DNA of 64,000 nt from positions 124,001-188,000 of IMG/VR virus record IMGVR_UViG_3300042511_000879; one strand, written 5' to 3'. The notes beneath the pieces were generated by a model, which had not been told where the DNA came from, ran no database searches, and worked only from the letters and a program-made list of their open reading frames with translations. Origin of the DNA: a virus. Position 1 is the first letter of the stretch. Every line of letters starts with the position of its first letter. Below, in pieces: positions 49,949-58,403 of this stretch. A program made the position numbers and the translations under genes.

Positions 49949-50532
49949 TTATTGAGTGGATATTCATTGTTCTCGCATTCGTCCCGTTCAGGGTGCCACT
50001 GAACTGCCCAAATCCTCTTCTCTAAGTCTTGAAATCCTTCAACAGTACCATCAGTAGCCCTGTGGGTAATCTCAAAGTTCAATGGAACCCAACGACAGTG
50101 CTGGTGGTGACGTGAATTAACGGTCTTTGAATCTCCATCAATATCATATATTTGATGAAACTGGGATAGTCTAAATGAATGATCGTCATCGTCGTCAAAT
50201 GTATCATTGAGATGATTTTCAGTAAGATGTTCGGATATATTTTCAACCTCTCCGCCAAAGTAAACATTTAAGAGTTGCATTCCTCGACAAATTCCAATAA
50301 TTGGTTGGCCATTTTCAAGGGCACTAGTAATCCATTCGGTTTCTCTAGCATCTCTTTTAGGACTTTTACCAATATCTCCACCTCCGCAAAGTATTAATGG
50401 AGCATCGATGTTTTTACATTCGGTTCCTAAGAAATATGGTTTAAAACCATTTTCAATTAACCATTCGCGGTACATCTGCTTTTCAAGTTCTCCATATGGC
50501 GGAGCCACTAATACTTTAGGTGTTTTAATCAT
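49942..50532 (-). CDS. Class I glutamine amidotransferase-like (PuuD/C26 family)
   Basis: 196 residues. Catalytic triad: C82 in GICRGMQ, and His-Glu in VQWHPERDE near 180-184. The oxyanion Gly motif LCGGGDIGK at 48-56, and NSRHHQHCR near 142 as in gamma-glutamyl-GABA hydrolases. It would hydrolyse gamma-glutamyl amide bonds. Phage forms are uncommon; it could remove gamma-glutamyl groups from a polyamine or a modified base, or act as an amidotransferase partner. The first cassette upstream is G. Confidence 0.8.
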   Translation of the reverse strand: MIKTPKVLVAPPYGELEKQMYREWLIENGFKPYFLGTECKNIDAPLILCGGGDIGKSPKRDARETEWITSALENGQPIIGICRGMQLLNVYFGGEVENISEHLTENHLNDTFDDDDDHSFRLSQFHQIYDIDGDSKTVNSRHHQHCRWVPLNFEITHRATDGTVEGFQDLEKRIWAVQWHPERDECENNEYPLNKL

Positions 50533-50936
50533 TAAAATGTGTTATTATAAACCTGTCGGCCTTCAGCATGTTCATCACATAGGGTTGCAAGCCAACTTCC
50601 ACCTCTGAGTTCTCCTAGTTCTCCGCACTTTTCACAAGTAATATATGAGGCATCTTCAGCCAAACGGATTCGACTGTAAACATCTTCACTAACTCCATTT
50701 GTATAGAATCGTAGTCCTCCAAACTTTTCTTTAACTTGACAAATCTGTTTGTCCCATCCAAGTTCAATAAGGTCTACTATAAGTCTCTTTAAGATTCCTA
50801 GCCAACCATTATCTACGGCAAAGTAACCTCTAGCAGTAATGGGATCCCGTCCAGTGTAGTAACCATTTTCAAGTCCTCCGATGCCTTTTAAAAAAGCCTC
50901 AAAGTCCTCATCGGTCATATAGTTATTGTTCTTCAT
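50532..50936 (-). CDS. Hypothetical protein with CxxC finger
   Basis: 134 residues. ITCEKCGELGELRGG...CDEHAEG gives CxxC...CxxH, a small zinc finger near the C-terminus; KEKFGGLRFYTNG precedes it. This arrangement is found in other phages but has no assigned function. Overlaps both neighbours by one base. Confidence 0.65.
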   Translation of the reverse strand: MKNNNYMTDEDFEAFLKGIGGLENGYYTGRDPITARGYFAVDNGWLGILKRLIVDLIELGWDKQICQVKEKFGGLRFYTNGVSEDVYSRIRLAEDASYITCEKCGELGELRGGSWLATLCDEHAEGRQVYNNTF

Positions 50937-51307
50937 TATTTTATTTGGCTATAAAGTTTGGTTAATATTGTCTCTTTTTTACCACGGATTACCTCTTCAA
51001 GGTCTGTTCGCTGTTTCGATACTTCCTCTCTGATTCTTTTAACAGCTCTTTCCGTTACTTTTGCATTCAGATTTAATGGATAGATTTGTTTTGTGTTAAC
51101 AATTTCTGCCTTTTCGGCATCGATAATTAGGTCAAGGTGAAGCGATGGTACTTGGATATAAAATTTTGCCACATCCGGATCTTTAAGAGGTGTTTCAGCC
51201 TTAGGGTGATACAACAACTTTAGAATATTTCGGTAACCTCTTAAGTCTTCCGAAGATAATTCTTGTCTAAATTTTTTAGCAAATTTAATCTTAGTTCTTC
51301 TAAACAT
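50936..51307 (-). CDS. Hypothetical protein
   Basis: 123 residues, basic, helical ends (FAKKFRQELSSEDLRGYRN; RAVKRIREEVSKQRTDLEEVIRG). No family recognised. Confidence 0.62.
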   Translation of the reverse strand: MFRRTKIKFAKKFRQELSSEDLRGYRNILKLLYHPKAETPLKDPDVAKFYIQVPSLHLDLIIDAEKAEIVNTKQIYPLNLNAKVTERAVKRIREEVSKQRTDLEEVIRGKKETILTKLYSQIK

Positions 51308-51313
51308 AACCTT

Positions 51314-51889
51314 TTATTTTAAAAATTGTAAAATCTTTTCTTTAACACCTTGCTGTTTAATTCCTTCTGCCATTTTTGGAGTATTAACAAAGTTAGATAG
51401 TCCCCATACTTGTTCCTTTCCATGAGAATCCGCTTCTCCTAATTCTAAGTCATCAACGCAAACCCAATTGGTAATTTCTGGATGATCGGTTAGATATTGT
51501 CGAACTTCGATAGAACGCTGCTGTTCGTACATTGTTCTTCGGGTCCATTCAAATTCATCTGGTTTATCACAACCAATATATCTTTTAGTGAATGCGATAG
51601 GTTTCTTTAAGATTCCCTGTGATTCGTAGTATTCTCCAATTTCCTCTAAGTTTGCATGTAACCTCCAGTCGGAACTTACTACTATTTCGGCACAAGTCTC
51701 TTCCAAGATTTGGTTTAATACCTTAATTGCTTTTTTATCAAAGTTGTCAAATCGTATGTCAACCGGAGCTATAGTATCGCTAGTCGCTTCAGGATTAAGT
51801 TTTTTGTACTTAGCCCATTTCTTTGAACGACCTCCCCAGTTATTATCTAGGCATATTACTCCGTCATTGTCTAAAAATATTACTTTCAT
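51314..51889 (-). CDS. HAD-domain protein of the RNA-repair (Swiss Army Knife) type
   Basis: 191 residues. Motif I FLDNDGVIC at 5-13, FDKKAIKVLNQILEE, VVSSDWRLHANLEEI (motif II Ser) near 75-90 and WVCVDDLELG (motif IV) near 150. This matches HAD domains associated with RNA-repair gene sets in phages, which remove 3' or 2'-3' cyclic phosphates. The adjacent cREC-type gene supports an RNA-end context. Confidence 0.75.
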   Translation of the reverse strand: MKVIFLDNDGVICLDNNWGGRSKKWAKYKKLNPEATSDTIAPVDIRFDNFDKKAIKVLNQILEETCAEIVVSSDWRLHANLEEIGEYYESQGILKKPIAFTKRYIGCDKPDEFEWTRRTMYEQQRSIEVRQYLTDHPEITNWVCVDDLELGEADSHGKEQVWGLSNFVNTPKMAEGIKQQGVKEKILQFLK

Positions 51890-51890
51890 C

Positions 51891-52115
51891 CTAGTTTCTA
51901 ATTAATTCTATTTTTGTATTCTTGTAGTGCTCTACTAGTTTATCTTTAAGATGTCTTTTAACTTCCCAACTTAAATCTGTTTGGGTTGAAAGCCATTTAT
52001 GGTACAAATCTATTAAATTTCTGGAACGAATTATCTGTTGCATTGTAGTGCATGAATTAATCGTTTTAACTATCCATTCCTCGATTTCCATTGGTGTATT
52101 TCCTTCTGCTGCCAT
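51891..52115 (-). CDS. Small hypothetical protein
   Basis: 74 residues, helical (EEWIVKTINSCTTMQQIIRSRNLIDLYHKW). Lies in the RNA-repair-like cluster. Unknown. Confidence 0.6.
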   Translation of the reverse strand: MAAEGNTPMEIEEWIVKTINSCTTMQQIIRSRNLIDLYHKWLSTQTDLSWEVKRHLKDKLVEHYKNTKIELIRN

Positions 52116-52116
52116 A

Positions 52117-52323
52117 CTATAATTTTGTTAGTGGTACCCATTGTCCGTCTTTAAACTTATGTGGGATTCCGTTAATAGTTCTGAATTGTGAATGAGGGTC
52201 TACATTGATTTCCTCTTTCTTGAGTTTTCCAAGTACGTTTTCAAAGTCCTCTTGGGATGTCCTCCGTCTTACCGTACTTGGGTCAACTTTCTTCTTTCTA
52301 CGAGGTCCATTATAATATGCCAT
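52117..52323 (-). CDS. Small basic hypothetical protein
   Basis: 68 residues from ATG 52323. N-terminus MAYYNGPRRKKKVDP is basic, then charged. The longer in-frame form would need a TTG start and overlap the neighbour by 34 nt. Unknown; may bind nucleic acid. Confidence 0.6.
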   Translation of the reverse strand: MAYYNGPRRKKKVDPSTVRRRTSQEDFENVLGKLKKEEINVDPHSQFRTINGIPHKFKDGQWVPLTKL

Positions 52324-52325
52324 AG

Positions 52326-52730
52326 TTATACAGTATGTTCGATTCTTACACGGATGCAATTCTGAGGCAATCTATGAATATGTCTATAGTTATTAATATA
52401 ACCCATCATATTTGCACTACCAACTGCATTTGCAGAGTGTATTACAACATCAACAACATTAGCTCCATCCAACCATTGATTGACCAACCATTTAGTGCAA
52501 TCCATTCCAGTCTTTTCTGTAATATTATCATAGTTCAATTCGTAATTGTGGTACACATTTTTATGCCATTCGGCCATTGCAGTGTCTCCTAGGTCATGGT
52601 CTAATGAAATCAAGTCAATATTTTCAAGTCCAATTTCGGTAACTTTTTCTACAAATTCATCGTAACTTCTAACAACAACCCAGTCTTTTTCAACCGGTGT
52701 TCTTACGTCATCTAAATATACTCTAATCAT
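52326..52730 (-). CDS. Cyclic-phosphate-processing receiver-domain (cREC) protein
   Basis: 134 residues. YLDDVRTP at 5-12, DLISLDHDLG near 38-47 and VIHSANAVGSANM near 98-110 match the cREC family, a receiver-like fold tied to RNA 2'-3' cyclic-phosphate processing and RNA repair. Near the HAD protein, DnaQ-like exonuclease and CCA enzyme. Cassette G lies upstream (52740). Confidence 0.78.
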   Translation of the reverse strand: MIRVYLDDVRTPVEKDWVVVRSYDEFVEKVTEIGLENIDLISLDHDLGDTAMAEWHKNVYHNYELNYDNITEKTGMDCTKWLVNQWLDGANVVDVVIHSANAVGSANMMGYINNYRHIHRLPQNCIRVRIEHTV

Positions 52731-52739
52731 TTTGCGTTT

Positions 52740-52815
52740 GTTTTAATTTGATATGTAAATATAATCAATAAGTTTGAATCGGGAAAACTTTAACTGTTAA
52801 AATTATGTTAAAGTT
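52740..52815 (-). promoter_or_regulatory. Early/middle-type promoter cassette G
   Basis: Minus strand CTTTAACATAATTTTAACAG (with the stop codon of the glycosyltransferase-methyltransferase gene), TTTTCCCGATTC, then TTGATTATATTTACATATCAAATTAAAAC. No hairpin. Confidence 0.58.
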
Positions 52816-54043
52816 TTAATTTTGTAAGTATTCCTAAACCGTGAGATTCTTCATAATTATAGAAATTAAGATTGTATTTAATACTTAAATCTTCGCATGC
52901 CTTATACACTTCTGGAAAGGACAAGGTATCATGAAAAACGGTAATTTCTGCATGTTGAACACACCATTCCCCGCACTTGTAAGTATCTTCGTATGTGTGT
53001 ATAATATCAACATGAGCCATATTATATACTTCAGGATTATCTTTAATATAATCCTCGTATGAACTTCTAATAAGATTTATATTTGTAAATTCCGCAAGAT
53101 TTGATTTAGTAGCCTCAAGCATATCTTCTCTTAATCCAGCGTGTATGTCTCCAACGAAGGTATCGACCCCGTCTACTGTATTAAAGTAATTTGCAAAGGC
53201 AGATGTTGAATATCCAAATTCAACGCCGAATTCGATCGCTTTTTCTGTTTTTATACCTGATCTTTTTATTAAATCTTGCAAGATTGTTGGTATATTTCCC
53301 CAAGCTGTTGGTTGTTGGGTTGCCAACTTTGGCCATTCTCTAGTTTGAGGAGTAAAAATAGTGTGCATACTTTTGTTTTTTATATATTTATTAATAGTTG
53401 TTTCAATTAGCGGAGGATATACCGATCCACATTCGAATGTAGATTCAAAGTTTGCTTCTACGGAACCTATCCAAAATTCTTCTAGGTATATATTGGTAGT
53501 ATCGATTAAAAAATCAGCATTTAAGTTTCTTAAATGCTTATGGGTTGCCCACCAATAATTTCCACTAAAATGTGGATCATACCCTTCGTCATGTCGTCTG
53601 TAATTAGGGCCAATAGCGTCATATCCATCGTCTAGCATTTGGATATTAGGTAGCCAGTCGCAAAATGTAACCCAGTCACATGAATTTCTCCAATCATCTT
53701 GAAATATTTCGCGGGTAGTAACGCCCTTTGAATGAAAATAGCAATAATATCCTTCAACTTCATCTGCCATTTTTTTAAGATTTAGCAGTGTTATTTTAGA
53801 TTCTCGATAATCACTTGGATATTGTGATTTATCAATTTCAATGACAGTTGGAATTATCTTTTTATAGTCTTTAACAATATCTAAAAGCCATTGAATTCTG
53901 TCTCCATGTGGCGATGCTATATGCAATTGTATTGAATCGCATGCATCGTATAAACCACCTAAAAATAACTTAGTCAATTGGTCTTGGATTATACTTTTGT
54001 AATTACCATCTAGATATGTGTGATAAAAAACAATTTTTTTCAT
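52808..54043 (-). CDS. Glycosyltransferase-methyltransferase fusion
   Basis: 411 residues. N-terminal half (1-240) has a rhamnan-type glycosyltransferase pattern: YCYFHSKGV, DWVTFCDWL, YDPHFSGNYWWATH and EEFWIGSVEAN. C-terminal half (265-400) is a class I SAM methyltransferase of the Methyltransf_24 type: AIEFGVEFGYSTSAF (glycine motif), FVGDIHAG, VDIIHTYEDTYKCG and VFHDTLSF. One chain could transfer and then methylate a sugar on DNA, a virion glycan or a host surface. Its stop codon lies in cassette G. Confidence 0.75.
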   Translation of the reverse strand: MKKIVFYHTYLDGNYKSIIQDQLTKLFLGGLYDACDSIQLHIASPHGDRIQWLLDIVKDYKKIIPTVIEIDKSQYPSDYRESKITLLNLKKMADEVEGYYCYFHSKGVTTREIFQDDWRNSCDWVTFCDWLPNIQMLDDGYDAIGPNYRRHDEGYDPHFSGNYWWATHKHLRNLNADFLIDTTNIYLEEFWIGSVEANFESTFECGSVYPPLIETTINKYIKNKSMHTIFTPQTREWPKLATQQPTAWGNIPTILQDLIKRSGIKTEKAIEFGVEFGYSTSAFANYFNTVDGVDTFVGDIHAGLREDMLEATKSNLAEFTNINLIRSSYEDYIKDNPEVYNMAHVDIIHTYEDTYKCGEWCVQHAEITVFHDTLSFPEVYKACEDLSIKYNLNFYNYEESHGLGILTKLKL

Positions 54044-54327
54044 TTCTTTAAATCTTTTAAATAGTTAACAAGTTCTTGTAGTTTGTCGGCATCTTTTGGA
54101 TTAAATATAAATTCATCGAATGCTCCGTAGTTGCATTGTCTTCCAAAAATGTATTTTAATCCGTACTTAACTCGTTCCAAAAATGGTCTTTTAGTTAAAT
54201 GTATATGAAAGTAACATGTTGGATATCTGTGTCCTTCAACCTCATCCTCATCATATAAGATAATAAGTTGATGGTCAGTCGAGTGACATGCACATATTAA
54301 AATTTCTTTGTCTTCAAGTTGTTTCAT
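54040..54327 (-). CDS. Hypothetical protein
   Basis: 95 residues with CACHSTDHQLIILYDEDE at the start and a basic centre (KRPFLERVKYGLKYIFG). The start overlaps the upstream gene by 4 nt. Function unknown. Confidence 0.6.
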   Translation of the reverse strand: MKQLEDKEILICACHSTDHQLIILYDEDEVEGHRYPTCYFHIHLTKRPFLERVKYGLKYIFGRQCNYGAFDEFIFNPKDADKLQELVNYLKDLKK

Positions 54328-54346
54328 AAGTATTATATTTAAAAAA

Positions 54347-54601
54347 CTAGTTTTGTTTATAAACTCTTTTGTAAGCTCCGTAAATCCAACTATAGATTAT
54401 CATGATTGCACAGAAAGAATCTAAGATCGCTATAATCCATTTTACAAAGTCTGGTGTTGGGAATGTATCTGGACCTAACAATATTAATACACCAAACCCG
54501 GTAAATACCCAAACTAATCCTAGAAAACCGGCAACTATTCCTGCGATAAACGTAACTGTCGGTCCAACCAATTCCCAAATAAATTCTAAAAACTTTTTCA
54601 T
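54347..54601 (-). CDS. Small two-helix membrane protein
   Basis: 84 residues with hydrophobic helices at about 10-40 and 50-72 and a basic tail (YGAYKRVYKQN). A second frame overlaps it but is not hydrophobic. Function unknown. Confidence 0.65.
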   Translation of the reverse strand: MKKFLEFIWELVGPTVTFIAGIVAGFLGLVWVFTGFGVLILLGPDTFPTPDFVKWIIAILDSFCAIMIIYSWIYGAYKRVYKQN

Positions 54602-54603
54602 AA

Positions 54604-55344
54604 TTATATTTTTTCAAAAGTTGGTTTCAGCCACATCCCATTTTTAAAGATTAAATCTAAGAATCCTGGAATATCTTGGTCAACGTCAGCAAGTAGTCTA
54701 AAACTTCTTGGAGTATCATGTTTCATCATTTTTATGATTTCCTCTCTGATTCTCTCTCCACTTACAGTTTGTTCTAGTTTCTGTAAAATGTTTGGTTGCT
54801 TCATCGCATTCCAAATATCAGCGTGCATTTGAAAATCTTTAGTGATAGTAAATCTTAGTGCTCTTAGCAAACGAAGTGGGTCATCCATTAGGGTAGCGCT
54901 AGCGTGCATCGGAGTTCTTAAAATTCCAGCCTTTAAGTCCTCTACTCCACCGAATAGGTCAATAAGATTACCATCAACATCTTCTGCAAGGGCGTTTAGG
55001 GTAAAATCTCTACGAATTAAATCGTCTTCCAATGTTCCAAGTTCTAGGATAGGTCTACGGGTTCCTTCAACATATCCAACCTCTTTACGGGCCATTACAA
55101 AATCTGCAACCAGTCCGGCGAACTGATGGTCTTTTGGAAACTTAGCACGAATCGTAAAACAATCTGGAGTACTTAAGAAGATTTCAAAACCTTGGTCCGT
55201 CATCCAGTTTGTCATGATTTGAAAACCATCCTCAACCGTAAAACCTTTAGTATCTTCCAACACGAAAGTGAAATCTATATCTTTAGAGTCCAATCCAAGG
55301 AATTTATCTCGAATACATCCTCCAACACGGTAAATCTTTGCCAT
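54604..55344 (-). CDS. CCA tRNA nucleotidyltransferase-like enzyme
   Basis: 246 residues. Catalytic head motif VGGCIRDKFLG at 7-17 and DIDF at 22-25, then RRDFTLNALAED near 112 and LRALRFT (ERIREEI near 192). This is the poly(A) polymerase/CCA-adding head and neck; it ends about 150 residues short of typical full-length enzymes and lacks an HD domain. It would add or repair CCA ends of the phage tRNAs, whose genes lack CCA. Confidence 0.82.
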   Translation of the reverse strand: MAKIYRVGGCIRDKFLGLDSKDIDFTFVLEDTKGFTVEDGFQIMTNWMTDQGFEIFLSTPDCFTIRAKFPKDHQFAGLVADFVMARKEVGYVEGTRRPILELGTLEDDLIRRDFTLNALAEDVDGNLIDLFGGVEDLKAGILRTPMHASATLMDDPLRLLRALRFTITKDFQMHADIWNAMKQPNILQKLEQTVSGERIREEIIKMMKHDTPRSFRLLADVDQDIPGFLDLIFKNGMWLKPTFEKI

Positions 55345-55354
55345 AATTTGTTTG

Positions 55355-55430
55355 TTTTAATTATAATGTAAATATAAACAAAAAACTCCAGACCGTAAAA
55401 TCTGGAGTGTTAAAATTATGTTAAAGTTTT
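55355..55430 (-). promoter_or_regulatory. Early/middle-type promoter cassette H
   Basis: Minus strand CTTTAACATAATTTTAACACTCC, terminator hairpin, then TTTTTTGTTTATATTTACATTATAATTAAAAC. The upstream gene's stop codon is the TAA of CTTTAA. Confidence 0.6.
55379..55408 (-). terminator. Intrinsic terminator within cassette H
   Basis: Minus strand ACTCCAGA-TTTTACGG-TCTGGAGT then TTTTTTG. Confidence 0.8.
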
Positions 55431-55888
55431 TGATTAATCTTTGTGGTTAGTGCGCCAATCGCATCGTCTAGATTTTCAAAGATTGGAATGTTATATCGAG
55501 TACATACAATGTCGACATTTCCTTTTCGCCAAAACCCTTTAGGACAACATACGATAATATTATCTCTGACATGTAAACCTAATTCTAGGAGACTAATTGG
55601 ACTCTTAGTTTCTGGAGAGAAGTACATGAAGATTATATCTGCATTTTCAAGACTATTCATTTCCCAGTTTACTTGTTGGTTAAATTGAGGATTTGATTGT
55701 TCTTGAGTCCAGCTAGCATCCCAATCATCACGTCTTGGATTGTAAAGTGTTACATTGGTATTAATGTAATTGTTCTCGATTCTCTTTTGCCAATCTTCTG
55801 CCTTTCCCATTTCTATAGAACCGGCTAAAAATACTGAACATTTATTTTCTTGGTTTTGGTACCTGCTATTTGGTTTAATTACTTGCAT
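55421..55888 (-). CDS. Nucleoside 2-deoxyribosyltransferase-like protein
   Basis: 155 residues. VFLAGSIEMGKAEDW near 19-33 (nucleoside-binding), DDWDASW, NQQVNWEMN (catalytic Glu candidate), ADIIFMYFSPETKSPISLLELGLH and a final VCTRYNIP match the family (Nuc_deoxyrib_tr type). Such enzymes exchange bases on deoxyribonucleosides or cleave nucleotides. Could feed modified-base synthesis or hydrolyse a nucleotide signal. Confidence 0.8.
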   Translation of the reverse strand: MQVIKPNSRYQNQENKCSVFLAGSIEMGKAEDWQKRIENNYINTNVTLYNPRRDDWDASWTQEQSNPQFNQQVNWEMNSLENADIIFMYFSPETKSPISLLELGLHVRDNIIVCCPKGFWRKGNVDIVCTRYNIPIFENLDDAIGALTTKINQKL

Positions 55889-55890
55889 AC

Positions 55891-56604
55891 TTATATTATT
55901 TTAATTGCGTTGTGTTTTTTAATTTTAAATGATTGTCGAAGTTTTTCCTCTTCTTCATTATAATGGTAACCCCATCCCAGTTTTATGTTATCTTCCGATA
56001 GTCTTGAACGGAATAGACGGTATCGATTAACCATATAGTCCTCTCCAATATATTTATAATGCAGTAGGTTATATTGATTTAATGAATATGTAACATCACC
56101 CCGAGGGGCTGCCTCATGGCATCCTGGATAGAAATTGATTTCAGAGATTTTGCTTTTATCAAATGCAATACTTTTATTATAATAATGAGTATACTCACCA
56201 TATTGTAAGGTATCAATGCTAATATCTGCTGGGTCTTCGGACATATTAACCATATTCCAACCGGTAAATTTTATTATTGATGTTCCCAGTCCAGATTCAT
56301 ATTCTAATTGTTCTCTAGTAATGAGACCAAGTTCATCAGCATCACAGACAATATTCCAGTCGGTTTTTGAATCTTTCCAGCAATTGTTTTTAATTTCTAG
56401 ATTTTTTCTATCAGAAAAATTATCTCCAGTGTCGTATTGAATAACCTCACAATTAAATTCTTTTGCAATTTCTACAGTTCTGTCCGTTGATTGGTTATTG
56501 TATACAACAATTCGGCAGTCCGGAAATGATGCTCTATAATGTTTAATAAAAAACGGTAGCATAAGTTCTTCATTATATGCTACCGTGTAAATTGTTATTT
56601 GCAT
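55891..56604 (-). CDS. GT2/GT92-like glycosyltransferase
   Basis: 237 residues. N-terminal ITIYTVAYNEELMLPFF and RIVVYNNQSTDRTVEIA bind UDP-sugar; CDADE near 89-93 is the metal-binding DxD; HEAAP and a final RLFRSRLS are acceptor-side motifs. Soluble. With the 52808 fusion it suggests a glycosylation pathway for phage DNA or virion. Overlaps the lipoprotein gene by 10 nt. Confidence 0.8.
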   Translation of the reverse strand: MQITIYTVAYNEELMLPFFIKHYRASFPDCRIVVYNNQSTDRTVEIAKEFNCEVIQYDTGDNFSDRKNLEIKNNCWKDSKTDWNIVCDADELGLITREQLEYESGLGTSIIKFTGWNMVNMSEDPADISIDTLQYGEYTHYYNKSIAFDKSKISEINFYPGCHEAAPRGDVTYSLNQYNLLHYKYIGEDYMVNRYRLFRSRLSEDNIKLGWGYHYNEEEEKLRQSFKIKKHNAIKII

Positions 56605-56870
56605 TCGTGTATTGGATTTTTACAATTTCCTTTATGTGAACCCCATCGAGAACTTCCCGAACCTGCAACTATATACTCGCAACCTTCAAGAGTATAAACT
56701 CTATAGCGTTGATCGTAATATTTTGAAGTACTATCTAATTCGTAACGACTAGCACTAGTATTTTGATGTGGGTCTTTATAATTATCTGGTTTGCAACTAG
56801 TAACCATAAAGATTACTAGTGCAGCCAAAATTACTATTATTAAAGGTACTGGTGAGTACTGTCTATTCAT
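56595..56870 (-). CDS. Small lipoprotein
   Basis: 91 residues. Signal peptide with hydrophobic LIIVILAALVIF and lipobox MVTSC (Cys at about 26), followed by a Ser/Asp/Tyr region and a Cys-containing C-terminus (SHKGNCKNPIHECK). Likely outer- or inner-membrane anchored. Possible superinfection-exclusion function, by analogy with phage lipoproteins; not shown by sequence. Confidence 0.7.
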   Translation of the reverse strand: MNRQYSPVPLIIVILAALVIFMVTSCKPDNYKDPHQNTSASRYELDSTSKYYDQRYRVYTLEGCEYIVAGSGSSRWGSHKGNCKNPIHECK

Positions 56871-58399
56871 TATAGATTAGTTAAACGTTTTCTAATTTCT
56901 GTAAGAGTTGTTTGGTTTTCAAATTGACCATTCAAATAGATAGTTTTTAACAATCCAGACTTTTCATCTTCCCAAGTACATTGGTCTTCTAGTATGTAGA
57001 AATTATCTTCTACAGCTCCAGCAACTCTTAATAAACCTTTTGCAGATTTTTTAACTCCATCATCAGTGATTGGGTCTTTAAAGATTTCTCTTCCAACTCC
57101 ATCAACTTCTACATAGGTGGCTTTCATTGCAAAACCAAAAGTATCTCTAGTGTTATATTGGTATGTAAAACTTCCAACACCTAATACAATGTTTGTACTT
57201 GCAAAACCTTTTGCCTCTAATCTTGTGAAGATTTGTTCAGCACGGTCTAATGTAATACTGTCTCCGTAGATTGCTCCAATATGAGGGTCTAATACTTTAT
57301 AACCTTGGTCGTTAATAGTTCCACCGAATACATCCCAAAGTAATTCAATAACACCTTTTACTTCTGGTTTGTTTAAATATTCATCAGTAGGATTAACTTC
57401 TGCTACTCCACCTAAGTAAGCAACTACGTCATTATCGCTATGAACATTTGTTTTGATTATATTAGCACCGCAAATAATATCTACAGGGTCTCCTGAGTCA
57501 GGACGAATAACTAATTTACCATCTCTTGCAAGGATTTCCTCTTTTAAGGTAACGATATGTTCAGTACAAACTTTCCATAAGTCCCATGTGTCAGAAACTA
57601 CTGAAAGAATTCCTGTTGGATATGTCTCCAATAATCTACGGAAGGTTCCAATCTCATCATCTTTACTTCCAGCACACATTACTGAGTGCTCTGTTGCATT
57701 TACCGAACCAGATACAAATCCAGTTTCATTGTAATATTTACGGGCTCCAAAGATTGCAGGTAAACTATCTGAACCAGAGAAACTTGTTAAGTGTCCTAAT
57801 CCTGAAGAGATTGTAGCATCTATAGAGTCCATACCTCTCATTGAGAAATCATGGGCTTGCCAATCTACGAACCAACCTTTTTCGGCATCAGTTTTTAATT
57901 GCCATTCTGTAAATAATTTACGGTAAGCATGGGAAATAGTTGCACTTGTCATTGGTTTCCATAACAAGTTAGAAATAACTGTCTCCAAGTAATTGGTAAT
58001 CCAATAGAAATCTGGATGTGTGTTGTAAATTGTCAAGACAGGTACTCTCATTGGTACTGTAGCTCCTTCCTCAATCGATTTAACTGCGATTGGTAGGTAA
58101 CCCAAATCATGTAGGGCTTCAAAGTGGCTAACATCGTAGTCAGTATTTAAGTACATTGACAATTCGTTTTTCATTTCGCCACAAACTTTGTCTTTTGGTT
58201 TGCTAAAGAAATCTTTGTCAAAAGCCTCGTGGATTTGTTTCATTACCATTTGTTGGCCGAAACTTACTAGTTGGTTGCAACCTTTAGGAGCATATTTATT
58301 ACTACGAGGAGTAAAGTTCGAATAGACCAACGTAGTCCCTTTTGGATATTGTTGGTGATGTCCTGTTTTGTAACCGTCTGTTAAAAATAATGGGTTCAT
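56870..58399 (-). CDS. nadV: Nicotinamide phosphoribosyltransferase family enzyme (NAMPT/NadV or Namat)
   Basis: 509 residues, full length. Motifs: HDFSMRGM, GLGHLTSFSGSDSL, VVSDTWDLWKV, VIRPDSGDPVDI (phosphoribosyl site), IYGDSITLDRAEQIF and VLGVGSFTYQYNTRD. Makes NMN from nicotinamide and PRPP; the same family includes Namat of the NAD-restoring NARP1 pathway, which uses ADP-ribose-pyrophosphate. A PRPP synthetase-like gene and a macro domain gene follow in the same run. No NMNAT is visible in the window. Confidence 0.9.
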   Translation of the reverse strand: MNPLFLTDGYKTGHHQQYPKGTTLVYSNFTPRSNKYAPKGCNQLVSFGQQMVMKQIHEAFDKDFFSKPKDKVCGEMKNELSMYLNTDYDVSHFEALHDLGYLPIAVKSIEEGATVPMRVPVLTIYNTHPDFYWITNYLETVISNLLWKPMTSATISHAYRKLFTEWQLKTDAEKGWFVDWQAHDFSMRGMDSIDATISSGLGHLTSFSGSDSLPAIFGARKYYNETGFVSGSVNATEHSVMCAGSKDDEIGTFRRLLETYPTGILSVVSDTWDLWKVCTEHIVTLKEEILARDGKLVIRPDSGDPVDIICGANIIKTNVHSDNDVVAYLGGVAEVNPTDEYLNKPEVKGVIELLWDVFGGTINDQGYKVLDPHIGAIYGDSITLDRAEQIFTRLEAKGFASTNIVLGVGSFTYQYNTRDTFGFAMKATYVEVDGVGREIFKDPITDDGVKKSAKGLLRVAGAVEDNFYILEDQCTWEDEKSGLLKTIYLNGQFENQTTLTEIRKRLTNL

Positions 58400-58403
58400 A
58401 GTA

